This document shows positions 35,217 to 45,117 of a stretch of DNA of 64,000 nucleotides, piece after piece. Under the pieces are notes generated by a model, which did not search any database, was not told the origin of the DNA, and saw only the letters and a list, made by a program, of their open reading frames with translations. A program made the position numbers and the translations under genes. This stretch comes from Variovorax ginsengisoli (GTDB taxonomy: Bacteria; Pseudomonadota; Gammaproteobacteria; Burkholderiales; Burkholderiaceae_C), in NCBI RefSeq assembly GCF_030811835.1, contig NZ_JAUSRO010000001.1:372001-436000 (forward strand), read 5' to 3'. How positions within the stretch are numbered: the first letter of the stretch is position 1; each line of letters begins with the position of its first letter.

Positions 35217-36050
35217 ATGTTCACCTTCCCCCGTCTTCGCACCGTGGCGCTTGCCGTTCTGGCCGTGGCCTCCATCGGCGCGCAGGCCGAGACACTGACC
35301 ATGGCGTCCACCACGTCGACCGAACAGTCAGGCCTGTTCTCGCAATTGCTCCCCGCCTTCAAGCAGGCCAGCGACATCGATGTGAAGGTGGTGGCCGTCG
35401 GCACCGGCCAGGCCATCGACATGGCACGCCGCGGCGATGCCGACGTGCTGTTCGTGCACGACACCGCCGCCGAGGAAAAGTTCGTGGCCGAAGGCTTCGC
35501 GGCCCGGCGCTATCCGGTGATGTACAACGACTTCGTGCTCGTCGGTCCGAAGAACGATCCGGCTGGCGTCAAAGGCAAGGACATCGTCGCAGCATTGAAG
35601 AAGATTGCTGCGGGCAATGCCGCCTTCGTCTCGCGCGGAGACAAGAGCGGTACCGACGCGGCCGAGCGTCGCCTCTGGGCACAGACCGGCATGGCGGATG
35701 CGGGCCAGCCTCTGGCCAACGACCGCAAGGGCAGTGGCTACAAGGAATGCGGCTGCGGCATGGGCCCCGCGCTCAACATCGCCGCATCCAGCGGCGCCTA
35801 CGTGGTGGCCGACCGTGGCACGTGGCTGAGCTTCAAGAACCGCGCCGACCTCGCGGTGCTGGTTGAAGGCGACCAGCGTCTTTTCAACCAGTACGGCGTG
35901 ATGGTGCCGAGCGCCGCGAAATTCCCGCAGCTCAACCACACCGGCGCGCAGAAGTTCGTCGACTGGGTGGTCTCCCCGGCGGGCCAGTCGGTCATCGCTT
36001 CCTACAAGATCGGCGGCGAACAGCTGTTCTTCCCGAACGCGACGAAGTGA
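35217..36050 (+). CDS. tupA: tungstate-binding protein of ABC transporter
   Basis: 277 residues with a signal peptide cut near GAQAE. The TupA ligand motif ASTTSTEQSGLF at the mature N-terminus and GDKSGTDAAERRLW mark the tungstate-specific family, distinct from ModA and WtpA. Other conserved parts: GTGQAIDMARRGDADVLFVHD, YNDFVLVGPKNDPAGV and YVVADRGTWLSFKN. Its ATG directly follows the tupC stop. The stop lies only nine bases from the convergent modC stop. Confidence 0.93.
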   Translation: MFTFPRLRTVALAVLAVASIGAQAETLTMASTTSTEQSGLFSQLLPAFKQASDIDVKVVAVGTGQAIDMARRGDADVLFVHDTAAEEKFVAEGFAARRYPVMYNDFVLVGPKNDPAGVKGKDIVAALKKIAAGNAAFVSRGDKSGTDAAERRLWAQTGMADAGQPLANDRKGSGYKECGCGMGPALNIAASSGAYVVADRGTWLSFKNRADLAVLVEGDQRLFNQYGVMVPSAAKFPQLNHTGAQKFVDWVVSPAGQSVIASYKIGGEQLFFPNATK

Positions 36051-36059
36051 CGGCGGCGG

Positions 36060-36788
36060 TCAGGCGCCGCCGGTGGCGCACGCGGGTGCGCTGACCACGC
36101 GGCCTTGGTCCAGGTGCACGACCGCCTGTGCCAGCACCTCGACGTCCTGCGGGTCGTGCGTGACCAGCAGCGTGGGTATCTGCACGCGTTCCAGCATCTC
36201 GGCCAGCTCGTGGCGCAAGCGCGCGCGCAGCGGGGCGTCCAGCGCCGACAGGGGCTCGTCGAGCAGCAGGAGCCGGGGCGAGGGCGCCAGCGCACGCGCG
36301 AGGGCAACGCGCTGGCGCTGGCCGCCCGAGAGGTCCTGCGGCCGCGCGGCACGCAGTGTGCCCAGGTCGAACTGGGCGATCAGCGCATCGATACGCGCCT
36401 GATCGGCCTCGTTCAGGCTGTGACCCAGGCGACGCATGCCGAAGCCGAGGTTCTGCGCCACGGTCAGGTGCGGGAACAGCGCGTAGTCCTGGAATACCAC
36501 GCCCACGCCGCGCGCCCGCGCGGGCAGATCGATGCCGCTTGCCGTGTCGAGCAGTGTGTCGGCGCCGACGCGCACATGGCCGTGCGTGCCCGGCAGCAGG
36601 CCGGCCACGGCCATCAGCACGGTCGACTTGCCCGAACCGGAGGCCCCCATGAGCGCAGTGCGCATGACCGGCGAGCGCAGGGCGGCGTCGAGCGAAAAGG
36701 TGCGTCCGGGCGAGCGCAGCACGCGCTGAACGTGGAGGTCGAGCACGGCTGCCGCCTCTTCGGGCCGGGAGGTCGAATGGCCTGCCAT
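36060..36788 (-). CDS. modC: molybdate ABC transporter ATP-binding protein, short form
   Basis: 242 residues from the ATG at 36788, overlapping the modB stop. Walker A GASGSGKST, GVGVVFQDYALFPHLTVAQNLGFGMRR, signature LSGGQRQRVALARAL, Walker B LLLLDEPLSALD, H-loop VTHD. ModC of E. coli is about 350 residues, with a C-terminal Mop domain that binds molybdate; that domain is absent here, so direct feedback on this ATPase is not expected. Last gene of modABC. Confidence 0.9.
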   Translation of the reverse strand: MAGHSTSRPEEAAAVLDLHVQRVLRSPGRTFSLDAALRSPVMRTALMGASGSGKSTVLMAVAGLLPGTHGHVRVGADTLLDTASGIDLPARARGVGVVFQDYALFPHLTVAQNLGFGMRRLGHSLNEADQARIDALIAQFDLGTLRAARPQDLSGGQRQRVALARALAPSPRLLLLDEPLSALDAPLRARLRHELAEMLERVQIPTLLVTHDPQDVEVLAQAVVHLDQGRVVSAPACATGGA

Positions 36789-37441
36789 CAGTGCCTCACC
36801 TGCAACAGGCGACCCGAGACCACGAGCACGACGATGCAGACCACCGAGATCACCAGCGTGAGCCAGAGTGCCTGGGCGTCGCGGCCAGCCTGCACCGCGT
36901 CGTAGATGGCGATCGACAGCGTCTGCGTCTTGCCCGGCAGGTTGCCCGCGATCATCAGCGTGGCACCGAATTCGCCCATGGCGCGCGCAAAGGCGAGCAT
37001 CAGCCCGGCCGCGATGCCGCGCAGCGCCAGTGGCAGTGCGATGCGCACGAACACTTCGAACTCGCCCGCGCCCAGCGTGCGCGCAGCATGCAGCAGCCGG
37101 GGGTCGAGCTCTTCGAACGCGGCGCGCGCGGCCTTGTAGATCAATGGCAGCGACACGATGGCAGCGGCGATCACCGCCCCCTGCCAGGTGAACATCAGGT
37201 TGATGCCGAACCAGCGGTCGAGATACTGGCCGAGCACACCGTTGCGCCCGATCAGCACGATCAGGTAGTAGCCGAGCACGGTGGGCGGCAGCACCATCGG
37301 CAGCATCAGGAGCGCGTCGGCGATGCCCTGTCCGGCAAAACGGCGGCGCGACATGCCCCAGGCCAACGCGATGCCCAGCACGCCGGCCACCAGCGTGGCG
37401 AGCAGTGCGACCTTCAGCGTGAGCCAGAGTGGCGTGAGCAA
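36788..37441 (-). CDS. modB: molybdate ABC transporter permease
   Basis: 217 residues, about five membrane helices. Starts at TTG (LTPLWLTLKVALLATLVAGVLGIALAW) two bases after the modA stop; no ATG is available near. VLPPTVLGYYLIVLIGRNGVLGQYLDRWFGINLMFTWQGAVIAAAIVSLPLIYKAARAAFEELD and FARAMGEFGATLMIAGNLPGKTQTLSIAIYDA are classic ModB segments, the latter contacting ModC. Confidence 0.93.
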   Translation of the reverse strand: MLTPLWLTLKVALLATLVAGVLGIALAWGMSRRRFAGQGIADALLMLPMVLPPTVLGYYLIVLIGRNGVLGQYLDRWFGINLMFTWQGAVIAAAIVSLPLIYKAARAAFEELDPRLLHAARTLGAGEFEVFVRIALPLALRGIAAGLMLAFARAMGEFGATLMIAGNLPGKTQTLSIAIYDAVQAGRDAQALWLTLVISVVCIVVLVVSGRLLQVRH

Positions 37442-37443
37442 GG

Positions 37444-38208
37444 TCAGGGCGCGCCGGGGGGCGAGAAGCCGAAGTCGGCGAGGATCTGCTGGCCCGGCGC
37501 GCTGCGCACGAAGGCAACGAAGTCCTTGCCCACCGTGGCGTTCCTGCTGGCAGCGACCTGCGCGATCGGGTAGCGGACGGCCGGGGTGGTCGGCACGGTC
37601 AGCGCGATGCGCGTCTTGTCACGTTCGATGAGCGCGTCGGTGCGGTAGACGAAGCCGGCGTCGACTTCGCCGCGCGCGACGTAGTTGAGTACCTGTCGCA
37701 CGCTTTCGCCGTAGATCCATTTGGGCGCGAGGGCCGCCGACAGCCCCGTCTGGTTCAGCGCCTCCATCGTGTAGCGGCCCACCGGCACCGATGCCGGCGT
37801 GCCGGTGGCGATGCGGCGGTAGGCCGGCGTTGCCAGGTCCTGGAGCTTCTGCGGCTCGGCGCCCTGGGCCGGCACGATCAGCACCAGCGTGTTCTGCGCG
37901 AAGTCGACGCGGGTGCCGTCCATCAGCAGCCGGGCCTGTGCCGCGCGGTTCATGGTGTCCTCGTCGGCCGAGGCGAACACATCGACGGGCGCGCCTTGCT
38001 GTATCTGCGCGAGCAGGGCGCCGGACGCGGCGAAGTTGAAGGTGACCTTGGTGCCCGGATGCGTCTTCTCGAAGGCCTGGCCGATGGCCTGGAACGCATT
38101 GGTGAGGCTGGCGGCCGCCGACACCACGATCTCTTGCGCATGCAGGGCGCCACTGAGCACAAGGGTGGCCAGCGCTGCAACAACGCGCCAACGACGTGTG
38201 GATGTCAT
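37444..38208 (-). CDS. modA: molybdate-binding protein of ABC transporter
   Basis: 254 residues from the ATG at 38208, with GAGGG seven bases upstream. Signal peptide through LSGALHAQ. The ligand loop VVSAAASLTNAFQAIGQAFEKTHPG and VTFNFAASGALLAQIQQGAPVDVFASADEDTM are typical of ModA, as is VARGEVDAGFVYRTDA. It binds molybdate (and tungstate) in the periplasm. First gene of modABC, divergent from modE across a perfect dyad. Confidence 0.94.
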   Translation of the reverse strand: MTSTRRWRVVAALATLVLSGALHAQEIVVSAAASLTNAFQAIGQAFEKTHPGTKVTFNFAASGALLAQIQQGAPVDVFASADEDTMNRAAQARLLMDGTRVDFAQNTLVLIVPAQGAEPQKLQDLATPAYRRIATGTPASVPVGRYTMEALNQTGLSAALAPKWIYGESVRQVLNYVARGEVDAGFVYRTDALIERDKTRIALTVPTTPAVRYPIAQVAASRNATVGKDFVAFVRSAPGQQILADFGFSPPGAP

Positions 38209-38223
38209 CTCGAATCCCTCGCT

Positions 38224-38250
38224 TTCGCTATTCATTTATGGAATAGCGAA
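38224..38250. promoter_or_regulatory. candidate ModE operator between modA and modE
   Basis: Perfect 10-bp inverted repeat TTCGCTATTC (38224-38233) and GAATAGCGAA (38241-38250) with a 7-base spacer. The CGCTAT half-site resembles the CGnTAT core of known ModE boxes. It lies in the 88-base gap between divergent modA and modE, so one site could repress both. Confidence 0.72.
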
Positions 38251-38296
38251 TCATAGCAACGCGGCCGTCGCCTCGCCGCATTGCACAATCTGGCGC

Positions 38297-39067
38297 ATGG
38301 CAATCCCTCGCTTCATCGACGCCCTCGGTCACGGCATGGCCGACAAGCGCATCGAGATCCTGCGCGGCATCGCGCGCAGCGGCAGCATCTCGCAAGCCGC
38401 GCGGGAATCGGCGGTGAGCTACAAGGCAGCCTGGCAGGCCATCGACACGCTGACCAACCTCGCGGGCGTGCCGCTGGTGGCGCGTGCGGTGGGCGGCGCG
38501 GGTGGCGGCGGCGCGGTGCTGACCGCGCAGGGTGCACATCTTCTGGACTTGGCGCAGGCGCTCGACGTGGCGCGGCAGGACGTGCATGCGCGCTGGTCTC
38601 AGCGCGAGGGCGGTACGGCCCCTCACATCGACACCGCCCTGCAGCGGCTGTCGGTGCGCACCAGCATGCGCAATCAATTGCCGGCGGTGGTCGCGTCCAT
38701 TGCCACCATGGGCCGCATCGCGCACGTCGTGATGCATCTGGGTGAGTCGGGGCAGGTGGCGGCACGCATCACGCAGGAGAGCGCCGAACTGCTTGGGCTG
38801 GCAGTGGACATGCCGGTGCTCGCGCTGTGCAAGGCCACGGCGGTACGTGTGATGCGCGCTGGCGATGCGGCTTCCATCGAGGGCAACCGGCTCGCCGGGA
38901 CGGCCGCCAGCGTCGAGCCGGGGGAAGGTGGCGACGAAATAGCCGTCGCGTTGCCTGGGGGGATGCAGCTGGTGGGTTTCGCGCCCAGTGGGAGTGCGCT
39001 GCGCAAGCGCCAGCGTGTGAGTGCGGAGGTGGACGCGTCGGCCGTGGTGGTGGCGCTGCCGGGTTGA
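38297..39067 (+). CDS. modE: molybdate-responsive transcriptional regulator
   Basis: 256 residues. N-terminal winged helix (about 15-120: ADKRIEILRGIARSGSISQAARESAVSYKAAWQAIDTLTNLAGVPLVARAVGGAGGGGAVLTAQG) followed by two Mop/TOBE molybdate-binding units (about 125-190 with LSVRTSMRNQLPAVVASI, and 195-255). Full-length ModE architecture, so it should bind molybdate and repress modABC. Divergent from modA across the 38224-38250 dyad. Confidence 0.93.
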   Translation: MAIPRFIDALGHGMADKRIEILRGIARSGSISQAARESAVSYKAAWQAIDTLTNLAGVPLVARAVGGAGGGGAVLTAQGAHLLDLAQALDVARQDVHARWSQREGGTAPHIDTALQRLSVRTSMRNQLPAVVASIATMGRIAHVVMHLGESGQVAARITQESAELLGLAVDMPVLALCKATAVRVMRAGDAASIEGNRLAGTAASVEPGEGGDEIAVALPGGMQLVGFAPSGSALRKRQRVSAEVDASAVVVALPG

Positions 39068-39112
39068 ACGGGCACTCTGCGCGCTGTCGATCCGCTGACA
39101 GGGCTTAAGCGA

Positions 39113-40279
39113 TCAGCTGCGCCCGCGGGCCAGCTTGCGATACACCGTTGCCCGGCTGATGCCCAGCGCAAGCGCGGCCTGTGCCACGTTGCCGCGTGCC
39201 TCCTCGACGGCTTGGTGGATCCAGGCGGATTCCGCGTCGCGCAGGCGGGCGCCAGGAGTGGCCGGCGCGGCCGGTGTGGTGTGGGGTGCGGTCGCTGTGC
39301 CGCGGCGGCGTGTCGCCTGCACCTGCAGCCGCAAGCCCGACCACAGGGGGACTTCGCTGGTCGCCGGATGCCGGCGCGCCAGGTCGAACAGCAGCGCCGT
39401 CGGCACCGCGAAGAGGTCAGTGCACAGCGGCCATCGCCCCTGCGCGGCGGACGCTGCCTGCAATTGAAGCAGTTGCCGCGCGGCGGCGTTGCTGCCGATC
39501 ACCTGGCCATCGCCGTCCACGCTCAGCAGCCCGTCGCCGTCACCTGGCGCGCCCTGCGTCGACAGGCAACCCGGCCAGTTCAAGCTCAGCAGCAGCGCGC
39601 CGGGCAGCGCACGCACCAGCGCGTCTTCGATGGCGGCAGCCGAACGCTGGGCCAGGTGCTGGAGTTCGGGCCGTTCGACCACGTTCACGCCGGTCAGGTC
39701 GAGCATGCCGATGCACTGGCCGTGCGGATCGAACAGCGGCGCGCCGGCGCAGGTGTAAACGCTGGTGTCGTCGAAGAAATGTTCGCCGCGGTGCAGCCAC
39801 ACGCTGCGCTGCTCGGCCAGCGCGGCGCCGATGGCGGAGGTGCCAATGGCGCTTTCAGACAGGTCCAGGCCGATCCGCGCGATGTCGCGTGCGTGGCCTG
39901 CGGCGGCGTCGCTGCCCGCCGGCAGGGCGCCCACGTCGATCACCAGCCCGGCCGCATCCGTGAGGATGGCGAAGTAGCGGGTGTCGGCGATCGCGTGCGA
40001 CAGCCGGTCCAGCACCGGTCGGGCGGCCGCCAGGAGCGCGCGATTGCGCTCGATCAACTGGGCCCGCAACGGGCGGCTGACCTCGTTGAACAGCACCCGT
40101 TGGCGCGGTGCGTGGCCGGCGCGCAGGCACCTTTGCCACGACCGCACCAGCCACGGCGCGACCGGCACCGGGGCGTCCTGTGCCGGCGGCAGGCCTTCAA
40201 TCCAGTGCTGGCGCGCCAGCGCGATGGTCTGGGCGCGGCCGGGAAGTTCGGCTTGGAGCGCGCTGGGAATGGGGGTCAT
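39113..40279 (-). CDS. GAF-domain regulator with Fis-type HTH, no AAA+ domain
   Basis: 388 residues. N-terminal AcoR-like region (VRSWQRCLRAGH, then a GAF domain about 95-230: ILTDAAGLVIDVG, IGLDLSESAIGTSAIGAALAEQRSVWLHRGEHFFDDTSVYTCAGAPLFDPHGQCIGMLDLTG), a middle PAS-like part (LLSVDGDGQVIGSNAAARQLL) and a C-terminal Fis helix-turn-helix (AVEEARGNVAQAALALGISRATVYRKL). The sigma-54-contacting AAA+ module of AcoR is missing, so it cannot act as a normal sigma-54 activator. Divergent from the coxSLM-like genes, which it probably controls. Confidence 0.82.
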   Translation of the reverse strand: MTPIPSALQAELPGRAQTIALARQHWIEGLPPAQDAPVPVAPWLVRSWQRCLRAGHAPRQRVLFNEVSRPLRAQLIERNRALLAAARPVLDRLSHAIADTRYFAILTDAAGLVIDVGALPAGSDAAAGHARDIARIGLDLSESAIGTSAIGAALAEQRSVWLHRGEHFFDDTSVYTCAGAPLFDPHGQCIGMLDLTGVNVVERPELQHLAQRSAAAIEDALVRALPGALLLSLNWPGCLSTQGAPGDGDGLLSVDGDGQVIGSNAAARQLLQLQAASAAQGRWPLCTDLFAVPTALLFDLARRHPATSEVPLWSGLRLQVQATRRRGTATAPHTTPAAPATPGARLRDAESAWIHQAVEEARGNVAQAALALGISRATVYRKLARGRS

Positions 40280-40437
40280 CAGGGCAGGGTGCGGGGTGGC
40301 GGGGCGGCAGGTTGTTTCATTTTGAGAATTTAAGCGGTCCCGTGCAAGTGCCGAGGGTTTTGCCTAGGATGGAGGACGTGCGCGGCGTCCAAGATGCCAG
40401 TCGCTGACACAGCCATCACCTTCACGGAGACAGCCAC
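40280..40437. promoter_or_regulatory. divergent intergenic region, GAF regulator / coxS-like
   Basis: 158 bases without a gene. No GG-N10-GC sigma-54 promoter was found. A loose inverted element TTTCATTTTGAGAA near 40316 is a weak operator candidate. A ribosome site GGAGA lies ahead of the coxS-like ATG. Confidence 0.3.
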
Positions 40438-40926
40438 ATGCAGGTTTCTTTCACCGTCAACGGCCGCGCGGCCACGGTCGACGCTCCCCCCAACACTTTC
40501 CTCGTGCACGCGATCCGCGAGCACCTTCACCTGACCGGCACCCACGTGGGCTGCGACACGGCCCAGTGCGGCGCGTGCACCGTCCACGTCAACGGCCGCG
40601 CCGTCAAGTCGTGCAACGTGCTGGTCGGCCAGGTGGCCGGTGCCGAGATCACGACGATCGAGGGCGTCGCCCAGCCCGACGGCACCATGCACCCGATGCA
40701 GGCGGCCTTCAAGGAGTGCCATGGCCTGCAATGCGGCTTCTGCACCCCTGGCATGGTGATGAGCGCCATCGACCTGTGCACCTACCATCCGAATTCGAGC
40801 GAGACCGAGATCCGCGCGCTGCTCGACGGCAACCTCTGCCGCTGCACCGGCTACCAGAACATCGTGAAAGCGGTGCAAATGGGCGGCAAGGACATGGCCG
40901 CCGCATCCAAGCCCGTCGCGGCCTGA
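40438..40926 (+). CDS. [2Fe-2S] small subunit of CO/xanthine dehydrogenase-family Mo-hydroxylase
   Basis: 162 residues, no signal peptide, so cytoplasmic. N-terminal plant-type ferredoxin cluster GCDTAQCGACTVHVNGRAVKSC (Cys spacing as in CoxS) and C-terminal alpha-helical cluster CGFCTPGMVM...LCRCTGYQNIV. It carries electrons from the Mo site to the FAD subunit. First gene of a coxS-L-M order, followed by coxD-, coxE-, coxG- and xdhC-like genes, so the set is nearly complete for assembly. Confidence 0.92.
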   Translation: MQVSFTVNGRAATVDAPPNTFLVHAIREHLHLTGTHVGCDTAQCGACTVHVNGRAVKSCNVLVGQVAGAEITTIEGVAQPDGTMHPMQAAFKECHGLQCGFCTPGMVMSAIDLCTYHPNSSETEIRALLDGNLCRCTGYQNIVKAVQMGGKDMAAASKPVAA

Positions 40927-40940
40927 AACGGGAGCACACC

Positions 40941-43385
<2,445 letters not shown>

Positions 43386-43399
43386 ACCAGGAACACACC

Positions 43400-44191
43400 A
43401 TGTATCCCTTCACCCTCGAACGTCCGGCCAGCGTGGCCGATGCCGCCAAGCTCGCCACCGCCGGTGGCAAGCCGCTGGCCGGTGGGCAAACCTTGCTCGC
43501 CTCGATGAAGCTGCGCCTCTCCGCGCCGGAGCAACTGGTCGACCTCGGCGGCATCGCCGAACTGGCCGGCATCACGAAGGACGGCGACACCCTGGTCATC
43601 GGCGCGATGGCGCGGCACCTGGCCGTGGCGAACGATGCCGCCGTCAAGGCCGCGTACCCGGCACTGGCCGACCTGGCCTCGCGCATCGGCGACCGGCAGG
43701 TGCGCGCGATGGGCACGCTCGGCGGCTCGGTCGCCAACAACGACCCGGCCGCCTGCTACCCGAGCGCGGTGCTGGCCTCCGGCGCGACCATCGTCACCGA
43801 CAAGCGCGAGATCGCAGCCGACGATTTCTTTCAGGGCCTGTTCACCACCGCGCTGGAAGAGGGCGAGCTGATCACCGCCATCCGCTTCCCGATCCCGAAG
43901 CGCGCGCACTACGAAAAGCTGCGCCAGAAGGCGTCGCACTTCCCGCTGGTCGGCGTGTTCATCGCGCAGTACGACGCGGGCGTGCGCGTGGCCATCACCG
44001 GTGCGGGCAATGGCGTGTTCCGCCACACCGGTCTCGAAGACGCGTTGAACCAGAGCTTCACGCCGGAGGCCGCGGCCGCGGTGAAGATCGATGCGAGCGA
44101 TCTCAACAGTGACCTGCACGCGTCGGCGCCGTACCGCGCCAACCTGATCAGCGTGCTCACGCAGCGCGCCGTCCGGGCCGCGCTGGGTTGA
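43400..44191 (+). CDS. FAD-binding medium subunit of CO/xanthine dehydrogenase family
   Basis: 263 residues from the ATG at 43400. FAD-binding motifs AGGQTLLASMKLRL and TLGGSVANNDPAACYPSAVLASGA (the latter matches the CoxM TIGGNLAHNDPAND-type loop). C-terminal CO_deh_flav_C part LRQKASHFPLVGVFIAQYDAGVRVAITGAG. Passes electrons from the 2Fe-2S subunit to quinone or another acceptor. Follows the large subunit by 14 bases. Confidence 0.9.
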   Translation: MYPFTLERPASVADAAKLATAGGKPLAGGQTLLASMKLRLSAPEQLVDLGGIAELAGITKDGDTLVIGAMARHLAVANDAAVKAAYPALADLASRIGDRQVRAMGTLGGSVANNDPAACYPSAVLASGATIVTDKREIAADDFFQGLFTTALEEGELITAIRFPIPKRAHYEKLRQKASHFPLVGVFIAQYDAGVRVAITGAGNGVFRHTGLEDALNQSFTPEAAAAVKIDASDLNSDLHASAPYRANLISVLTQRAVRAALG

Positions 44192-44198
44192 TGCAGGG

Positions 44199-45098
44199 GT
44201 GATCTTCTCCAGCATCGATGCGGTCGCGGCCGGCCTGCAGCAGGCCGGCTACTTCGCTGATCGGCGGCTGGCGACCGCCGTCTTCCTCGCCCTCAAGCTG
44301 CAGCGCCCGCTGTTGCTCGAAGGCGAGCCTGGCGTTGGCAAGACCGAACTGGCCAAGGCGCTGTCGACAGCGTTGCAACGTGAGTTGCTTCGCCTGCAGT
44401 GCTACGACGGCCTGGAGCAGCGCGAGGCGCTCTACGAATGGAACTACGCGGCGCAGTTGCTGCACATGCGTGCCGCCGAAGCGCATGGCGCATCGAGCGA
44501 TGTGGAGTCCGAGGTTTACCAGCCGCGCTACCTGATTCGTCGCCCGCTGCTGCAGGCGCTGCAGACGCCCGCACCGGGCGCGGTGCTGCTGATCGACGAG
44601 GTCGACCGCGCCGACGAGCCCTTCGAAGCCTTCCTGCTCGAATACCTGGGCGAGTACCAGGTGAGCATCCCCGAACTCGGCGCCATCACCGCGGCGGTGC
44701 CACCGGTGACCATCCTCACCAGCAACCGCACGCGTGAACTCAACGACGCGGTCAAGCGCCGCTGCCTCTACCACTGGCTCGACTACCCCGAGCGGGAGCG
44801 CGAGCTCGCCATCGTGCGCGCCCAGGTGCCCGATGCCGGCGACGCGCTGTCCAAGCAGGTGGCCGATTTCGTCGGCCGGTTGCGCAGCGCGCCCTTCGCC
44901 AGCGCCTTCCAGCGCGCGCCCGGCATCGCCGAAAGCGTGGAGTGGGCGCGGGCGCTGGTTGCGCTCGATGCGCTGGTACTCGACCCCGAGGTGGTGGTCG
45001 ACACCGCCGGCATCCTCTTCAAGCAGCGCGACGACGTGGCCGCGGTCACGCAGACGCTTGCTGCCGAACTTCTACAACCGGAAGACGCGGGCGCCTGA
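44199..45098 (+). CDS. MoxR-family AAA+ ATPase (CoxD-like)
   Basis: 299 residues, start GTG at 44199, seven bases after the FAD-subunit stop. Walker A GEPGVGKTELAKAL, Walker B VLLIDEVDRADEPFEAFLLEYL, sensor 1 TILTSNRTRELNDAVKRRCLYHWLDYP. CoxD is a chaperone needed to mature the Mo/Cu site in CO dehydrogenase; here it probably acts with the VWA protein encoded next to insert or activate the metal centre of the Mo-hydroxylase. Confidence 0.9.
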   Translation: MIFSSIDAVAAGLQQAGYFADRRLATAVFLALKLQRPLLLEGEPGVGKTELAKALSTALQRELLRLQCYDGLEQREALYEWNYAAQLLHMRAAEAHGASSDVESEVYQPRYLIRRPLLQALQTPAPGAVLLIDEVDRADEPFEAFLLEYLGEYQVSIPELGAITAAVPPVTILTSNRTRELNDAVKRRCLYHWLDYPERERELAIVRAQVPDAGDALSKQVADFVGRLRSAPFASAFQRAPGIAESVEWARALVALDALVLDPEVVVDTAGILFKQRDDVAAVTQTLAAELLQPEDAGA

Positions 45099-45117
45099 GC
45101 GCCTGCACCCCGACGCG

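Noticed and set aside
36060..37517. 485-codon frame that would fuse modC with upstream sequence
   Set aside because: The upstream part is an out-of-frame shadow of modB; the ATG at 36788 gives a standard ATPase start with a 4-bp overlap.
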